Assembly: GCF_003721515.1 (NCBI RefSeq)
Contig: NZ_RJJD01000002.1
Span: forward strand, 248,001 to 312,000
Length of the DNA: 64,000 nucleotides
Reading direction: 5' to 3'
Origin: Rufibacter latericius
GTDB taxonomy: Bacteria > Bacteroidota > Bacteroidia > Cytophagales > Hymenobacteraceae
Made by a program: the position numbers and the translations under genes. Of the stretch, positions 41,656 through 49,398 are shown piece by piece (position 1 is the stretch's first letter; each line of letters begins with the position of its first letter). Under the pieces are notes generated by a model, which was not told the DNA's origin, searched no databases, and saw only the letters and a list, made by a program, of their open reading frames with translations.

Positions 41656-42195
41656 TTAGAGGGCGATCATTACTCCTTGCTGGGCCAACATGCGCTGCAA
41701 CATGGCCCGAGCCTTACTTAACTGCGATTTTGATGTGCCTTCACTGATGTTGAGCATTTCGGCAATCTCTTTATGCGAGTAGCCTTCAATGGCATATAAG
41801 TTGAAGACTGCCCTATATCCGGCCGGAAGTTCCTGGAGCAACCCCATCATTTCCTCGGCACTCATGTTACTTTCTGCCGAGGCATCTTCCGACGCCAGAT
41901 AGTTGTGTTCTTTCTCTATGGCCAGATGCAGAGGCTCCTGTTTGCGCAGGTGCTGTAGCGCTTCGTTAACCATGATGCGGCGCACCCAGCCTTCAAAGCT
42001 TCCTTTTTGCTCAAACCGGCTCACGTGCTGGTACACTTTCATGAACCCGTTGATCAAGACCTCCTCAGCATCCATTTCGTTCTTGAGGTACCGCAGGCAA
42101 ACACCCATCATGGGTCCGGCGTAACGGTCGTACAAGAGTCGCTGGGCTTTGGCATCGCCTTGCTGCAGTGCTAGTACCAGATCTGTCTCGTTCAC
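41656..42195 (-). CDS. ECF-type RNA polymerase sigma factor
   Basis: 179-residue sigma-70 family member with only regions 2 and 4. Region 2 (about 10-80) has AKAQRLLYDRYAGPMMGVCL, RYLKNEMDAEEVLINGFMKV and FEGWVRRIMVNEALQHLRK. Region 4 (about 115-170) has LLQELPAGYRAVFNLYAIEG and YSHKEIAEMLNISEGTSKSQ, then LSKARAMLQ. It heads a three-gene minus-strand operon with the anti-sigma-like and barrel proteins. Autoregulation is likely for such operons, but I cannot define its promoter. Confidence 0.93.
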   Translation of the reverse strand: MNETDLVLALQQGDAKAQRLLYDRYAGPMMGVCLRYLKNEMDAEEVLINGFMKVYQHVSRFEQKGSFEGWVRRIMVNEALQHLRKQEPLHLAIEKEHNYLASEDASAESNMSAEEMMGLLQELPAGYRAVFNLYAIEGYSHKEIAEMLNISEGTSKSQLSKARAMLQRMLAQQGVMIAL

Positions 42196-42416
42196 GGGTT
42201 GTAGAAGTTTAAGCTATAAAGTTTGCCTGTTTGTAATGATAGATGCATCCCCTAGAAAATCGGTTGCCTGGGTTCCTAAAAAAACTTTAGTAAATATAAG
42301 AAGTTGCGAATACTTTGCGTTACAAGGCATTATTTAATCCTGTAAATACCTGTTGATCAATAACTATACAAAATCAGATCTTGTTCTTACCAATTGTTAG
42401 AAGCACAAGAAAATTT

Positions 42417-42452
42417 GTTTTGGGGCTTGATTTGAAAAAGGAGGCTTAAAGC
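42417..42452. repeat. DGP palindrome copy 17 (degenerate, divergent gap)
   Basis: GTTTTGGGGCTTGATTTG against AAAAAGGAGGCTTAAAGC. It lies upstream of genes on both sides. Confidence 0.5.
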
Positions 42453-42492
42453 AGAATCTGTTTTAAGGAACCTACCCCTGAGTGCGACGGTT

Positions 42493-42523
42493 TTGGTTTA
42501 CAGAGACAAACTTTCCAACTTTG
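42493..42523 (+). promoter_or_regulatory. Promoter of the rhodanese gene
   Basis: TTG (42493-42495), 20 nt, CAACTTTG (one mismatch to TAnnTTTG). The start site would fall at or within 2-3 nt of the ATG at 42528, so the transcript may be leaderless. Confidence 0.5.
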
Positions 42524-42527
42524 CAGG

Positions 42528-42920
42528 ATGAGAACTTTCCTTTTTGCCTTCGCCTTGTTTTGGGCGCAACCTCTTTGGGCTCAGGAAGCCCCTAAAAGCA
42601 CCTTGGTTCCTTCTGAATACAAGGAAATAAAGAAAAAAGAGAAAGGGGTGCTGGTGGATGTACGTACGCCCCAGGAATTCCAAAGCGGACATTTGAAGAA
42701 AGCAGTGAACTCAGACTTCAAGGGTGGGCAGTTCAACCAGGAATTTAAGAATTGGGATAAGCAGGAAACGTATTACCTGTATTGTGCCTCGGGCAACCGT
42801 AGCGGCCAGGCCCTAAAACTGATGCAGGAGGCAGGATTTACGAAGGTCTACAACCTGGGAGGATTCAAAGACCTGGAGGCAAGCGGCCTGCGGGTGAAAA
42901 AAGCCAAACCTTCCAAATAG
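42528..42920 (+). CDS. Exported rhodanese-like protein
   Basis: Single rhodanese domain with a signal peptide (FAFALFWAQPLWAQ, cleavage near residue 19), 130 residues, so it is probably periplasmic. The domain has VLVDVRTPQEFQSGHLKKAV and the active-site loop YLYCASGNRSGQAL with the catalytic Cys, then GFTKVYNLGGFKDLE. The reaction may be sulfur transfer or thiol handling; the partner is unknown. It is monocistronic, followed by DGP copy 18 and a strong bidirectional terminator. Confidence 0.9.
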   Translation: MRTFLFAFALFWAQPLWAQEAPKSTLVPSEYKEIKKKEKGVLVDVRTPQEFQSGHLKKAVNSDFKGGQFNQEFKNWDKQETYYLYCASGNRSGQALKLMQEAGFTKVYNLGGFKDLEASGLRVKKAKPSK

Positions 42921-42944
42921 TTAATCAGGCTTCTTCCGGCTAAC

Positions 42945-42988
42945 TATCATTTTGGGCCTATTTTCTTGAAAAAGGCTCTAAAACGATA
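42945..42988. repeat. DGP palindrome copy 18
   Basis: One of the best copies: TATCATTTTGGGCCTATTTT, spacer, GAAAAAGGCTCTAAAACGAT. The symmetry extends through outer TATC/GATA. It lies 27 nt before a terminator. Confidence 0.88.
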
Positions 42989-43015
42989 ATCCTGGTTTAA
43001 GCATTCATATAATGT

Positions 43016-43074
43016 AAAAGCGCCTTCTTCCATGAATGAACCTATTTAAGGTTTTCATGGAAGAAGGCGCTTTT
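43016..43074. terminator. Bidirectional terminator, 21-bp perfect stem
   Basis: Arms 43016-43036 and 43054-43074 are exact complements (AAAAGCGCCTTCTTCCATGA...). The 17-nt loop lies between the converging rhodanese and bestrophin genes. Confidence 0.95.
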
Positions 43075-43088
43075 ATTTGATCAGCCTA

Positions 43089-44009
43089 TTATAAAATATA
43101 GAAGGCTACTTTCTGGTCTTTTTTAGGAGCTGATTCCGGTTCCTGGTATTCCCGAAGCATCTGTTTCAGGTCACGGTCTATGGTTAAGGCAATGGTGCTC
43201 ATGGGTGTGTCAGTGGGTTTGTTCTCAAAGGGATCCTGCAGGTGAATGGCCATCTTTTCGATGAGCAGGAACGAGGAGGCTACCGCAATCACCAGCGGCA
43301 CCATTATTATCCCGAACACATCAATCACCCCAAACGGAAGCATCAGGATGAAGAGCACCAGGGCCAGATGCGTGTACAGACTGTAAGTTGCCGGGAACAC
43401 TGTGTTCTTGATGCGCTCACAGCCTCCCATGGAATTACAAAGCCTGGTAAGGGTTCGGTCTAATTCAATCTGCTGGTATTTATTGATCCAACCTTCTTTA
43501 TAGGCCTTGCGCAAATCATTACCGTGCAATTCCAGCAAGCCCACCGGTTTGTTGGTGTAATCCCGTAGAAAAGCCAGCTGCTCTTTGGTCATCAGTTCAT
43601 GGGCACCTTCCAGCGGAGAAAGTTTTCGTAAGGATTGTCCCAGGCTATAGCACCAGGCAATCTGCCGTTTCACAAACCTTTCCTTGAAATAGAGCGCTTC
43701 CACGGAGTTGTAGGGCGTGTCCACAAAGTTGAGGACCTGCCGGGTGAGGGTACGGGAATCGTTCACGATGGCTCCCCACAGCGTGCGGGCCTCCCACCAA
43801 CGGTCATACGCCTGGTTTGACCTGAATGCCAGCAACAATGACAAAATGGTGCCCAGCATAGTAGGCACGGCAATTGGAATAGAAATCCGGGTAAAATGGA
43901 AGTTGACGTAGATGACCGCCACAAACACGGCATAAGCCGATACCAGTAAAACTTCCGTTTTGATTTTCCCGAACACGTATCGGATGGGAATATTATTTTT
44001 TAATAACAT
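43089..44009 (-). CDS. Bestrophin-like/UPF0187 membrane protein
   Basis: Predicted inner-membrane anion channel-like protein, 306 residues. Two N-terminal membrane helices (about 17-60: EVLLVSAYAVFVAVIYVNF, then TMLGTILSLLLAFRSNQAYD) carry the family signature AYDRWWEARTLWGAIVNDSR. Two more helices lie at about 210-255 (LALVLFILMLPFGVIDVFGI, then MVPLVIAVASSFLLIEKMAI). The C-terminus holds HLQDPFENKPTDTPM, the family's conserved acidic motif. Bacterial homologues of bestrophin form pentameric channels. It stands alone. Confidence 0.9.
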   Translation of the reverse strand: MLLKNNIPIRYVFGKIKTEVLLVSAYAVFVAVIYVNFHFTRISIPIAVPTMLGTILSLLLAFRSNQAYDRWWEARTLWGAIVNDSRTLTRQVLNFVDTPYNSVEALYFKERFVKRQIAWCYSLGQSLRKLSPLEGAHELMTKEQLAFLRDYTNKPVGLLELHGNDLRKAYKEGWINKYQQIELDRTLTRLCNSMGGCERIKNTVFPATYSLYTHLALVLFILMLPFGVIDVFGIIMVPLVIAVASSFLLIEKMAIHLQDPFENKPTDTPMSTIALTIDRDLKQMLREYQEPESAPKKDQKVAFYIL

Positions 44010-44056
44010 AGGTCAAAATTTAAACTATAAAATAGGAGGAAGGCTTTTGATGAACC

Positions 44057-44503
44057 TTATTCAATACCCGTTAAGGCCAGTTCCTGAGGCGTGATCTGGA
44101 TGACGGGTAAGCCGCACTTGGCCAGGAATAAAGAAGGGTTCAGGCTCTGTTTCCCGATAGCCTGGTACTGGTAAGAAGCCGGGGAGGCAATGAAGTCAAT
44201 GGCATTGGCTTCCAGAAAGCGTTTGAAAGCGACCATGGTAGTGCCGTAAAAGCAAGTCCAGTTCACGGTTACTTCTGGATACGCCTTTTCCAAGGCCCTG
44301 CATTGGCGGAAAAAATCAAAAGACACGAGAGTTTCCTCCCGGCTGCGACGGGACAGCATCAATAATTCCGTGATGGAACTTGACAGCCCGAAAGGATGGA
44401 AGAACAGAACTTTCAGAGGCATCCCAGGGAAGGTTTCCACCAGTTCAGGGACACAGGAGAAAGAATCATTTTGGAAGTTAGAAGGCAGCAATACGGTGGC
44501 CAT
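44057..44503 (-). CDS. Hypothetical protein, possibly universal-stress-like fold
   Basis: 148-residue soluble protein I do not recognise. It has no signal peptide or membrane helix. The pattern of alternating strands and helices (LKVLFFHPFGLSSSITELLM, VTVNWTCFYGTTMVAFKRFL, AIDFIASPASYQYQ, LAKCGLPVIQI) resembles a Rossmann-like or universal-stress fold, without the ATP-binding GxxGxxxxGS motif. It lies 47 nt upstream of the bestrophin-like gene on the minus strand. Its own promoter-like TAGGTTTG overlaps an inverted repeat. Confidence 0.6.
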   Translation of the reverse strand: MATVLLPSNFQNDSFSCVPELVETFPGMPLKVLFFHPFGLSSSITELLMLSRRSREETLVSFDFFRQCRALEKAYPEVTVNWTCFYGTTMVAFKRFLEANAIDFIASPASYQYQAIGKQSLNPSLFLAKCGLPVIQITPQELALTGIE

Positions 44504-44505
44504 AG

Positions 44506-44545
44506 TTTGTCTTGGTTAAGGTTTCTTGAACTTTAGACAAACCTA
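44506..44545 (-). promoter_or_regulatory. Promoter-like element with overlapping inverted repeat
   Basis: On the minus strand TAGGTTTG (44545-44538) fits TAnnTTTG. GTTTGTCT (44506-44513) and AGACAAAC (44535-44542) are perfect complements across the leader. A repressor site or a 5' hairpin is possible. Confidence 0.45.
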
Positions 44546-44655
44546 CGGGGGGCACATTAAGCCCATTTAAGAGCTAGATTAGAATCCTATTAGAATTCAC
44601 GCAAAAGCCTTAATCTACCCAAAAAAGGCTCTGAAAGGAAGTAAAAACTACTGCA

Positions 44656-44690
44656 TTTCGGGCCTTATTTCCTGAAAACACCTGTAAAAC
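44656..44690. repeat. DGP palindrome copy 19 (after the histidine kinase)
   Basis: TTTCGGGCCTTATTTCC, spacer T, GAAAACACCTGTAAAAC. It lies 9 nt from the kinase stop codon. Confidence 0.75.
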
Positions 44691-44699
44691 AAAGGATGC

Positions 44700-46073
44700 C
44701 TAAACCGCTTCTGCGATGGGTAATTGAATCCGGATTTCAGTACCGGAACCTTCCTGGGTTAGAATCCCGATGCTGCCTTTGTGCAGCCGAATAATGTTGA
44801 GAGACAAAGGTAGTCCAACGCCGTGGCCTTCAAAGTCAGTGGTGTTGGAAGCCCGGAAGAAAGGCACGAAGATGTAGGGCAGTTCCTCCTCGGGAATGCC
44901 GATGCCCTTGTCCTGCACCGAGATAGTCAATTGCCCTTTCTCGGAGGAAATCTGCACCTGCACCGCCTGGTTATGCGAGTATTTACAGGCGTTCAGGACG
45001 ATGTTGCTCACGGCCAGTTTCAACAGGTTCACGTTGCCGTTCACCAGCAACTGAGCCTCATCTGGCGGTAATTGGTTTAAATCTATCTGGATGTTGTTTT
45101 CGGGGTAAAGCTGGTCCGCCGATTCTTTCACGAGCCAAAGCAGTTCATCAACCCGTACCTGTTCCCAATTCTGCTTTTTTCCATCGAATCCGCTTTGCGC
45201 AATCCCTAAAAGGCTGGTGAGGATGTCCTTCAGCTTGCTGGACTCTTGCTGGATCTTCTGCAAGGCTTGTTGGTGTTCTGGCAATAAGCCTGGTTGAGCC
45301 AGCGCCAGCTCGGCTTCGCCTTTGATAATGGTCAGGGGCGTGCGTAACTCGTGGGAGGCGTTGCTCACGAAGTTGTTCTGCGTCTCAAAGGCGGTCTCCA
45401 GCCGGATGAGCATGTCGTTGAAGGTCTGGGTAAGTTCGGTGAGTTCGTCTTTGTTCGTGCCCACTTCTAACCGCAGGTTAAGGTTTTCTGCCGTAATCCC
45501 CTGCACATTCCTGATGATGTCGCGCACGGGTTTGAAGGTGTGTTGGGTGAAACTCCTGCCCAGGAAAAAAACCAGTACAACACAGAAAACGAATCCCAGC
45601 AGCAGAATACGGGAAAGGTGCGTCACCAATTCCAATCCGTAAGGATTTTTGGCAGAGACCACTACCAGGTACCTGTCACCATTGCTCTGGTAAACGCTTC
45701 CGGCGTAAAGCGCCTGCTTGGTTCTGAACCGGGCGGTTCTATCCTGTAGAGCCTCGGCCAGGAAGGGAATCGGCAAGCCGCTTTTCCTTAACTTGGCTAA
45801 GGCGTTTCCCTTAGGAATTTCCAGAATGTATTCCTTTTCATCGGGTAGTTTCTCCAGATAAGCCTGCCTCAGTTTCTTTATTTCCTCGGGCTCACCCGTG
45901 GCTTTGATGTCCAAATGGATGGCCGAGGCCAGGTTTACCCGCGTTTCCAGCCGTTTGTAGAAATCCTCGAAGGTGTAGTGGTTGGTGAAGAAGTAAATGA
46001 AGCCGCTGAACAGCAGAATCACCAGAGAGGTTAAAACGGAAAACAGGAACGTGGCTCGGGTCTGAATGGTCAT
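44700..46073 (-). CDS. Sensor histidine kinase
   Basis: Membrane sensor kinase of a two-component system, 457 residues. It has membrane helices at about 9-30 and 154-172 flanking a periplasmic sensor of about 120 residues, then HAMP (about 175-230) and DHp with the phosphoacceptor His241 in SHELRTPLTIIKGEAEL. The CATPase part has NIVLNACKYSHNQ (N box), VQDKGIGIPEEELPYI (G1) and GHGVGLPLSLNIIRLH (G2). The sensor resembles no family I can name. It overlaps the response-regulator gene by 4 nt (ATGA), so the two are coupled. Confidence 0.95.
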   Translation of the reverse strand: MTIQTRATFLFSVLTSLVILLFSGFIYFFTNHYTFEDFYKRLETRVNLASAIHLDIKATGEPEEIKKLRQAYLEKLPDEKEYILEIPKGNALAKLRKSGLPIPFLAEALQDRTARFRTKQALYAGSVYQSNGDRYLVVVSAKNPYGLELVTHLSRILLLGFVFCVVLVFFLGRSFTQHTFKPVRDIIRNVQGITAENLNLRLEVGTNKDELTELTQTFNDMLIRLETAFETQNNFVSNASHELRTPLTIIKGEAELALAQPGLLPEHQQALQKIQQESSKLKDILTSLLGIAQSGFDGKKQNWEQVRVDELLWLVKESADQLYPENNIQIDLNQLPPDEAQLLVNGNVNLLKLAVSNIVLNACKYSHNQAVQVQISSEKGQLTISVQDKGIGIPEEELPYIFVPFFRASNTTDFEGHGVGLPLSLNIIRLHKGSIGILTQEGSGTEIRIQLPIAEAV

Positions 46074-46759
46074 GCTTCTTCCTCTTTGAGTACGTAGCCC
46101 ATGCCAATGATGGTATGGATGAGCTTAGGGGCATAATCTTTATCAATTTTCTTCCGAAGGTAATTGATGTAGACGTCTACCACGTTGGTGCCCAGGTTGA
46201 AGTCTATGTTCCAGACGTTCTCCAAGATCTCAATCCGGGAGACTACCCGCTTGTGGTGTTGCACCAGGAACTCTAAAAGGCGGAACTCAGTGGCGGTCAG
46301 AGGAATTTTGTTTCCCTGGCGGCTCACCTGTTTCTCCAGCGTGTCTACCTCCAGGTCGGCGATCCTGATTTTAGTTTGCGGGGCAATCCCGTTCTGGGAG
46401 CGACGGGTAAGCGTTCTGATGCGGGCACCCAGTTCAGAGAAATTGAAAGGTTTTACCAGGTAATCATCGGCACCGCTGTCAAGGCCCGTGACAATGTTCT
46501 CCGGTGAATCTAAGGCGGTAAGCATGAGAATGGGCGTTTCTACCTGGTGTTCGCGCAGTTTTCGGCAGACTTCCAGGCCACTCATTTCGGGCAGCATCAG
46601 GTCTAAAATGATGAGGTGAAAGGGAAAATCCAGCGCCATTTTAAGACCGGCCGTTCCGCTCATGGACACGCTCACGGCGTAGCCTTCCTGCTTGAGGCCC
46701 CGCTGTAACAACTCAGCCAATTTTGGCTCATCTTCCACCACAAGGATCTTCTTATCCAT
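46070..46759 (-). CDS. OmpR-family response regulator
   Basis: Receiver plus winged-helix transcription factor, 229 residues. The receiver has acidic residues Glu9 and Asp10, the phosphoacceptor Asp53 in IILDLMLPEMSG, and the lysine in ADDYLVKPFNFSELGARI. The DNA-binding domain (about 130-225) has IRIADLEVDTLEKQVSR, LTATEFRLLEFLVQHHKRVV and NVVDVYINYLRKKID. It pairs with the downstream kinase. An 8-bp inverted repeat lies upstream of its start and may be its own or another regulator's site. Confidence 0.95.
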   Translation of the reverse strand: MDKKILVVEDEPKLAELLQRGLKQEGYAVSVSMSGTAGLKMALDFPFHLIILDLMLPEMSGLEVCRKLREHQVETPILMLTALDSPENIVTGLDSGADDYLVKPFNFSELGARIRTLTRRSQNGIAPQTKIRIADLEVDTLEKQVSRQGNKIPLTATEFRLLEFLVQHHKRVVSRIEILENVWNIDFNLGTNVVDVYINYLRKKIDKDYAPKLIHTIIGMGYVLKEEEA

Positions 46760-46776
46760 AAATACCTGCTGCTGAT

Positions 46777-46801
46777 TCGTTCAAAACTAGTACTTGAACG
46801 A
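46777..46801. promoter_or_regulatory. Inverted repeat upstream of the response regulator
   Basis: TCGTTCAA, nine bases, TTGAACGA: perfect 8-bp arms, 17 nt before the start codon. It is a candidate operator, though OmpR-type regulators more often bind direct repeats. Confidence 0.45.
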
Positions 46802-46952
46802 TAACCAGCCAAAACCACAAAGGTTATTCCTCTAGTGTAAGGGTACTCCTCAAAGCTGGGAAAGTGTAGAAAGGCAACAGAATTGCGGAGTTTTAAAGGA
46901 GAAAAACGGTGTTTGCGGCTCTTGCTTTCCTATTTTTCATCTGTTTAAACAA

Positions 46953-47005
46953 AAAAAGAAGCGTTTCAGGGCCGTTTATGTGAAACAAGCCCTAAAACGC
47001 TTTTT
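46953..47005. repeat. DGP palindrome copy 20 nested in a terminator
   Basis: AAGCGTTTCAGGGC...GCCCTAAAACGCTT with A-rich and T-rich tails, inner CGTTTATG/TGAAACAA. It lies downstream of the CoA-binding gene (minus strand). Confidence 0.85.
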
Positions 47006-47037
47006 GCTATTATACTGCGGAATGTCCGCTGCCGTTA

Positions 47038-47397
47038 TTAGTAATTTCCTACCGAAAGCATCACCAGCGTACAGGCATGCATGGTTTTGATGTTTTGCTC
47101 CTGGGCTTTTTTCTCCAACTCGTAATTCTCGGTTCCTGGGTTGAAAATGATGCGTTTGGGCTTTAGAGAAAGGATGTAGTCATACCAACTGGGCTGGTTC
47201 TGTGGTCCCACGTACAAGGTGACGGTATCCACCTCGTCAATGGTGGGCTTTTCAGTTTCAATTGGCAAACCGGCAACTTCCCCGCGTTTGATGCCCACGG
47301 GTACCACCTGGTGCCCAGATCGTTTCAGCTGATGAACAGCCTTATAACTATAGCGCGCCGGGTTGTCCGAAGCACCAATAACCACTGTCTTTTTCAT
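47038..47397 (-). CDS. CoA-binding domain protein (YccU-like)
   Basis: 119-residue protein consisting only of a Rossmann CoA-binding domain related to the N-terminus of succinyl-CoA synthetase alpha. Motifs are VVIGASDNPARYSYKAVHQL, VVPVGIKRGEVAGLPI and PKRIIFNPGTENYELEKKA. It probably binds CoA or another nucleotide; its physiological role is unknown. It is followed by DGP copy 20 and preceded by copy 21. Confidence 0.9.
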   Translation of the reverse strand: MKKTVVIGASDNPARYSYKAVHQLKRSGHQVVPVGIKRGEVAGLPIETEKPTIDEVDTVTLYVGPQNQPSWYDYILSLKPKRIIFNPGTENYELEKKAQEQNIKTMHACTLVMLSVGNY

Positions 47398-47404
47398 CTT
47401 TTTA

Positions 47405-47434
47405 CCCCTCTTTTTGTAAAAACAGGCTTGAAAG
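47405..47434. repeat. DGP palindrome copy 21 (weak)
   Basis: CCCTCTTTTTG against AAAAACAGGCTTGAAAG. It lies between the FAD enzyme stop and the CoA-binding gene start. Confidence 0.5.
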
Positions 47435-47470
47435 GCCTTTCCGTATTTATACTCCTAAAACCGGCTTAAG

Positions 47471-49048
47471 TTAACGTTGCACCAACAAAGCCACCTGTTC
47501 GGCGCATCTTTCCCCGTCCATGGCCGCCGACACAATGCCCCCGGCGTATCCGGCGCCCTCGGCACAAGGGAACAGGTTCTGAATCTGGGGATGCTGCAGG
47601 GTCTCCTTGTCCCTGGGGATGCGAACCGGCGACGAGGTTCTGCTTTCCACGCCCACAATCTGCGCATCGTTGGTAAGATAGCCACGCATTTTATAGCCGA
47701 ATTCCTGAAAACCGCCCCGAAGCCTTTCCCCGATCATGGGTGGCAATACCTCGCGCATGTCCACTGAGGCAAGCCCCGGCTGGTAGGAAGTGTCCAGCAG
47801 CGAAGAGGAAACCTTGCCTTTCACAAAGTCGTGTAGCCGTTGGGCCGGGGCTACCTGAGTGCCTCCCGCAGAAGCCCAGGCTTTCTGCTCCAACGCTTGC
47901 TGAAGCCTAAGCCCAGCTAAGGCACCATGTTGTTTCAGATCCATGTCCTCCAGGTTTACTGCCACCACAATACCGGAGTTAGCATATTTAGAGTCACGCC
48001 GGCTAGGCGACATGCCGTTCACTACCACCTCGCCAGGCGCTGTAGCTGACGGAACAATGAAACCACCGGGACACATACAGAACGAGAAAACCCCGCGCTC
48101 CTGGCCTTTGTACGCCACCTGTTGCACCAAGGAATAAGAGGCGGCCGGAAGATGCATGCCCCGGTCACCGTCGCAATGATATTGGATGCCGTCAATAAGA
48201 CTTTGCTGGTGCTCTACCCGTACGCCCATGGCAAAAGGTTTGGCTTCAATAAGGATGTTTTTGGCATTCAGCAACTCGTAAATGTCCCGCGCAGAGTGGC
48301 CGGTTGCCAGAATAACCGCTTCCCCTTCAATGGAAGAACCATCAGCGGTGATGACGCCCTTCATCTGGTTTTTCTCCAGGATGAAATCTGTCACCCGGGT
48401 ATTGAAGTGAATTTCGCCGCCGGCTTTCAGCACGGTTTCCCGCATCTCGGCAATAAGCACCGGAAGCTTGTTTGTCCCGATGTGCGGGTGTGCGTCGAAA
48501 AGGATGTCTGTGGTGGCGCCGTGCTGCACCATAATCTGCAGGATGCGCTGCACATCGCCCCGTTTTTTAGAGCGGGTGTAGAGTTTGCCGTCTGAATAGG
48601 TACCCGCTCCGCCTTCGCCAAAGCAATAGTTGGAGTCTGGGTTCACGATATGCTCTTTGTTGATGGCTGCCAGGTCGCGCCGGCGGGCGCGTACATCCTT
48701 GCCTCGTTCCACTACTACGGGTTTAAGGCCCAGTTCAAGGCAACGGAGCGCCGCAAACAACCCTGCAGGTCCAGCCCCTACAATCAACACCCTTTTGGCG
48801 GTTGGTTTCACCTCTGGGTACTCATAGGTGGGCAGTAGCACCGATAGATCCGGGATTTGGGTGTACACATCGGCCCGTACCTTTACCTGCACCTTGCGGC
48901 CCCGGGCATCAATGGAACGCTTTATTTTATGGATGAAGGCCGCCTTCTCGGGGTGGGTGAGGCCGGCTTGTTGCAGGATTTCGCGCTCCAGGAGAGCAGG
49001 GTCATAGGCCACTTCGGGCGACAAGACCAGGTCAAGTTCTTTTTTCAT
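47471..49048 (-). CDS. FAD-dependent dehydrogenase-like protein (COG2509-type)
   Basis: Uncharacterised flavoprotein family. FAD-binding GAGPAGLFAALRCLELGLKP lies at about residues 90-109, with SNYCFGEGGAGTYSDGKLYT, AVILATGHSARDIYELL, FSFCMCPGGFIVPSA and the C-terminal CAEGAGYAGGIVSAAMDGER. The frame extends to an ATG at 49141, but a fine promoter (TTTG-N16-TATCTTTG) lies within that extension. The ATG at 49048 (KKELDLVLSPEVAYD) is therefore preferred and gives 525 residues. Substrate unknown. Confidence 0.9.
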   Translation of the reverse strand: MKKELDLVLSPEVAYDPALLEREILQQAGLTHPEKAAFIHKIKRSIDARGRKVQVKVRADVYTQIPDLSVLLPTYEYPEVKPTAKRVLIVGAGPAGLFAALRCLELGLKPVVVERGKDVRARRRDLAAINKEHIVNPDSNYCFGEGGAGTYSDGKLYTRSKKRGDVQRILQIMVQHGATTDILFDAHPHIGTNKLPVLIAEMRETVLKAGGEIHFNTRVTDFILEKNQMKGVITADGSSIEGEAVILATGHSARDIYELLNAKNILIEAKPFAMGVRVEHQQSLIDGIQYHCDGDRGMHLPAASYSLVQQVAYKGQERGVFSFCMCPGGFIVPSATAPGEVVVNGMSPSRRDSKYANSGIVVAVNLEDMDLKQHGALAGLRLQQALEQKAWASAGGTQVAPAQRLHDFVKGKVSSSLLDTSYQPGLASVDMREVLPPMIGERLRGGFQEFGYKMRGYLTNDAQIVGVESRTSSPVRIPRDKETLQHPQIQNLFPCAEGAGYAGGIVSAAMDGERCAEQVALLVQR

Positions 49049-49114
49049 GAAAGGTGGTAAGGTAGTTAACCCTAAAGTTGCTGTTTGCTCCTCTTCTATT
49101 AGCAAAGAAGAAGG

Positions 49115-49142
49115 CAAAGATAGATACTCTTCCTGAACCAAA
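49115..49142 (-). promoter_or_regulatory. Promoter of the FAD-dehydrogenase gene
   Basis: Minus-strand TTTG (49142-49139), 16 nt, TATCTTTG (49122-49115). Transcription would begin near 49108, 60 nt before the chosen start. Confidence 0.7.
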
Positions 49143-49160
49143 TGCAGGCCCGGAAAATTC

Positions 49161-49200
49161 GTTTAGAGGCTGCATTTAGCAAAACAATCCTAAAATGATG
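49161..49200. repeat. DGP palindrome copy 22 (divergent gap)
   Basis: CGTTTAGAGGCTGCATTT against AAAACAATCCTAAAATGAT. It lies upstream of genes on both sides. Confidence 0.7.
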
Positions 49201-49390
49201 GTTCCGAAAAATAAACCAGGTTCCTTGTGTGAATGCATGTGGCTCATGTTTATTTATAAATACCTGTAAACCAATTGATAAGGGCGAGCTTTTTTGTTTT
49301 ATTAATATAACCTTTTCCTGAAGTATTTAATAAAATAAAGAATCTTTTAAAAAAGAAAAGTACATAAACTAATTTGTATGCATAGTGCGT

Positions 49391-49398
49391 TATTTTTG
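49391..49398 (+). promoter_or_regulatory. Possible susC promoter -7 element
   Basis: TATTTTTG fits TAnnTTTG; TTTG lies at 49373-49376 with a slightly short 14-nt gap. A start near 49405 would leave a leader of about 275 nt. Confidence 0.4.

Larger units (their letters stand above)
42196..42527. other. Divergent region between the sigma factor and rhodanese genes
   Basis: 332 nt, AT-rich, presumably carrying both promoters. It contains DGP copy 17 at 42417-42452 and the rhodanese promoter at 42493-42523. The rest shows no clear motif. Confidence 0.4.
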
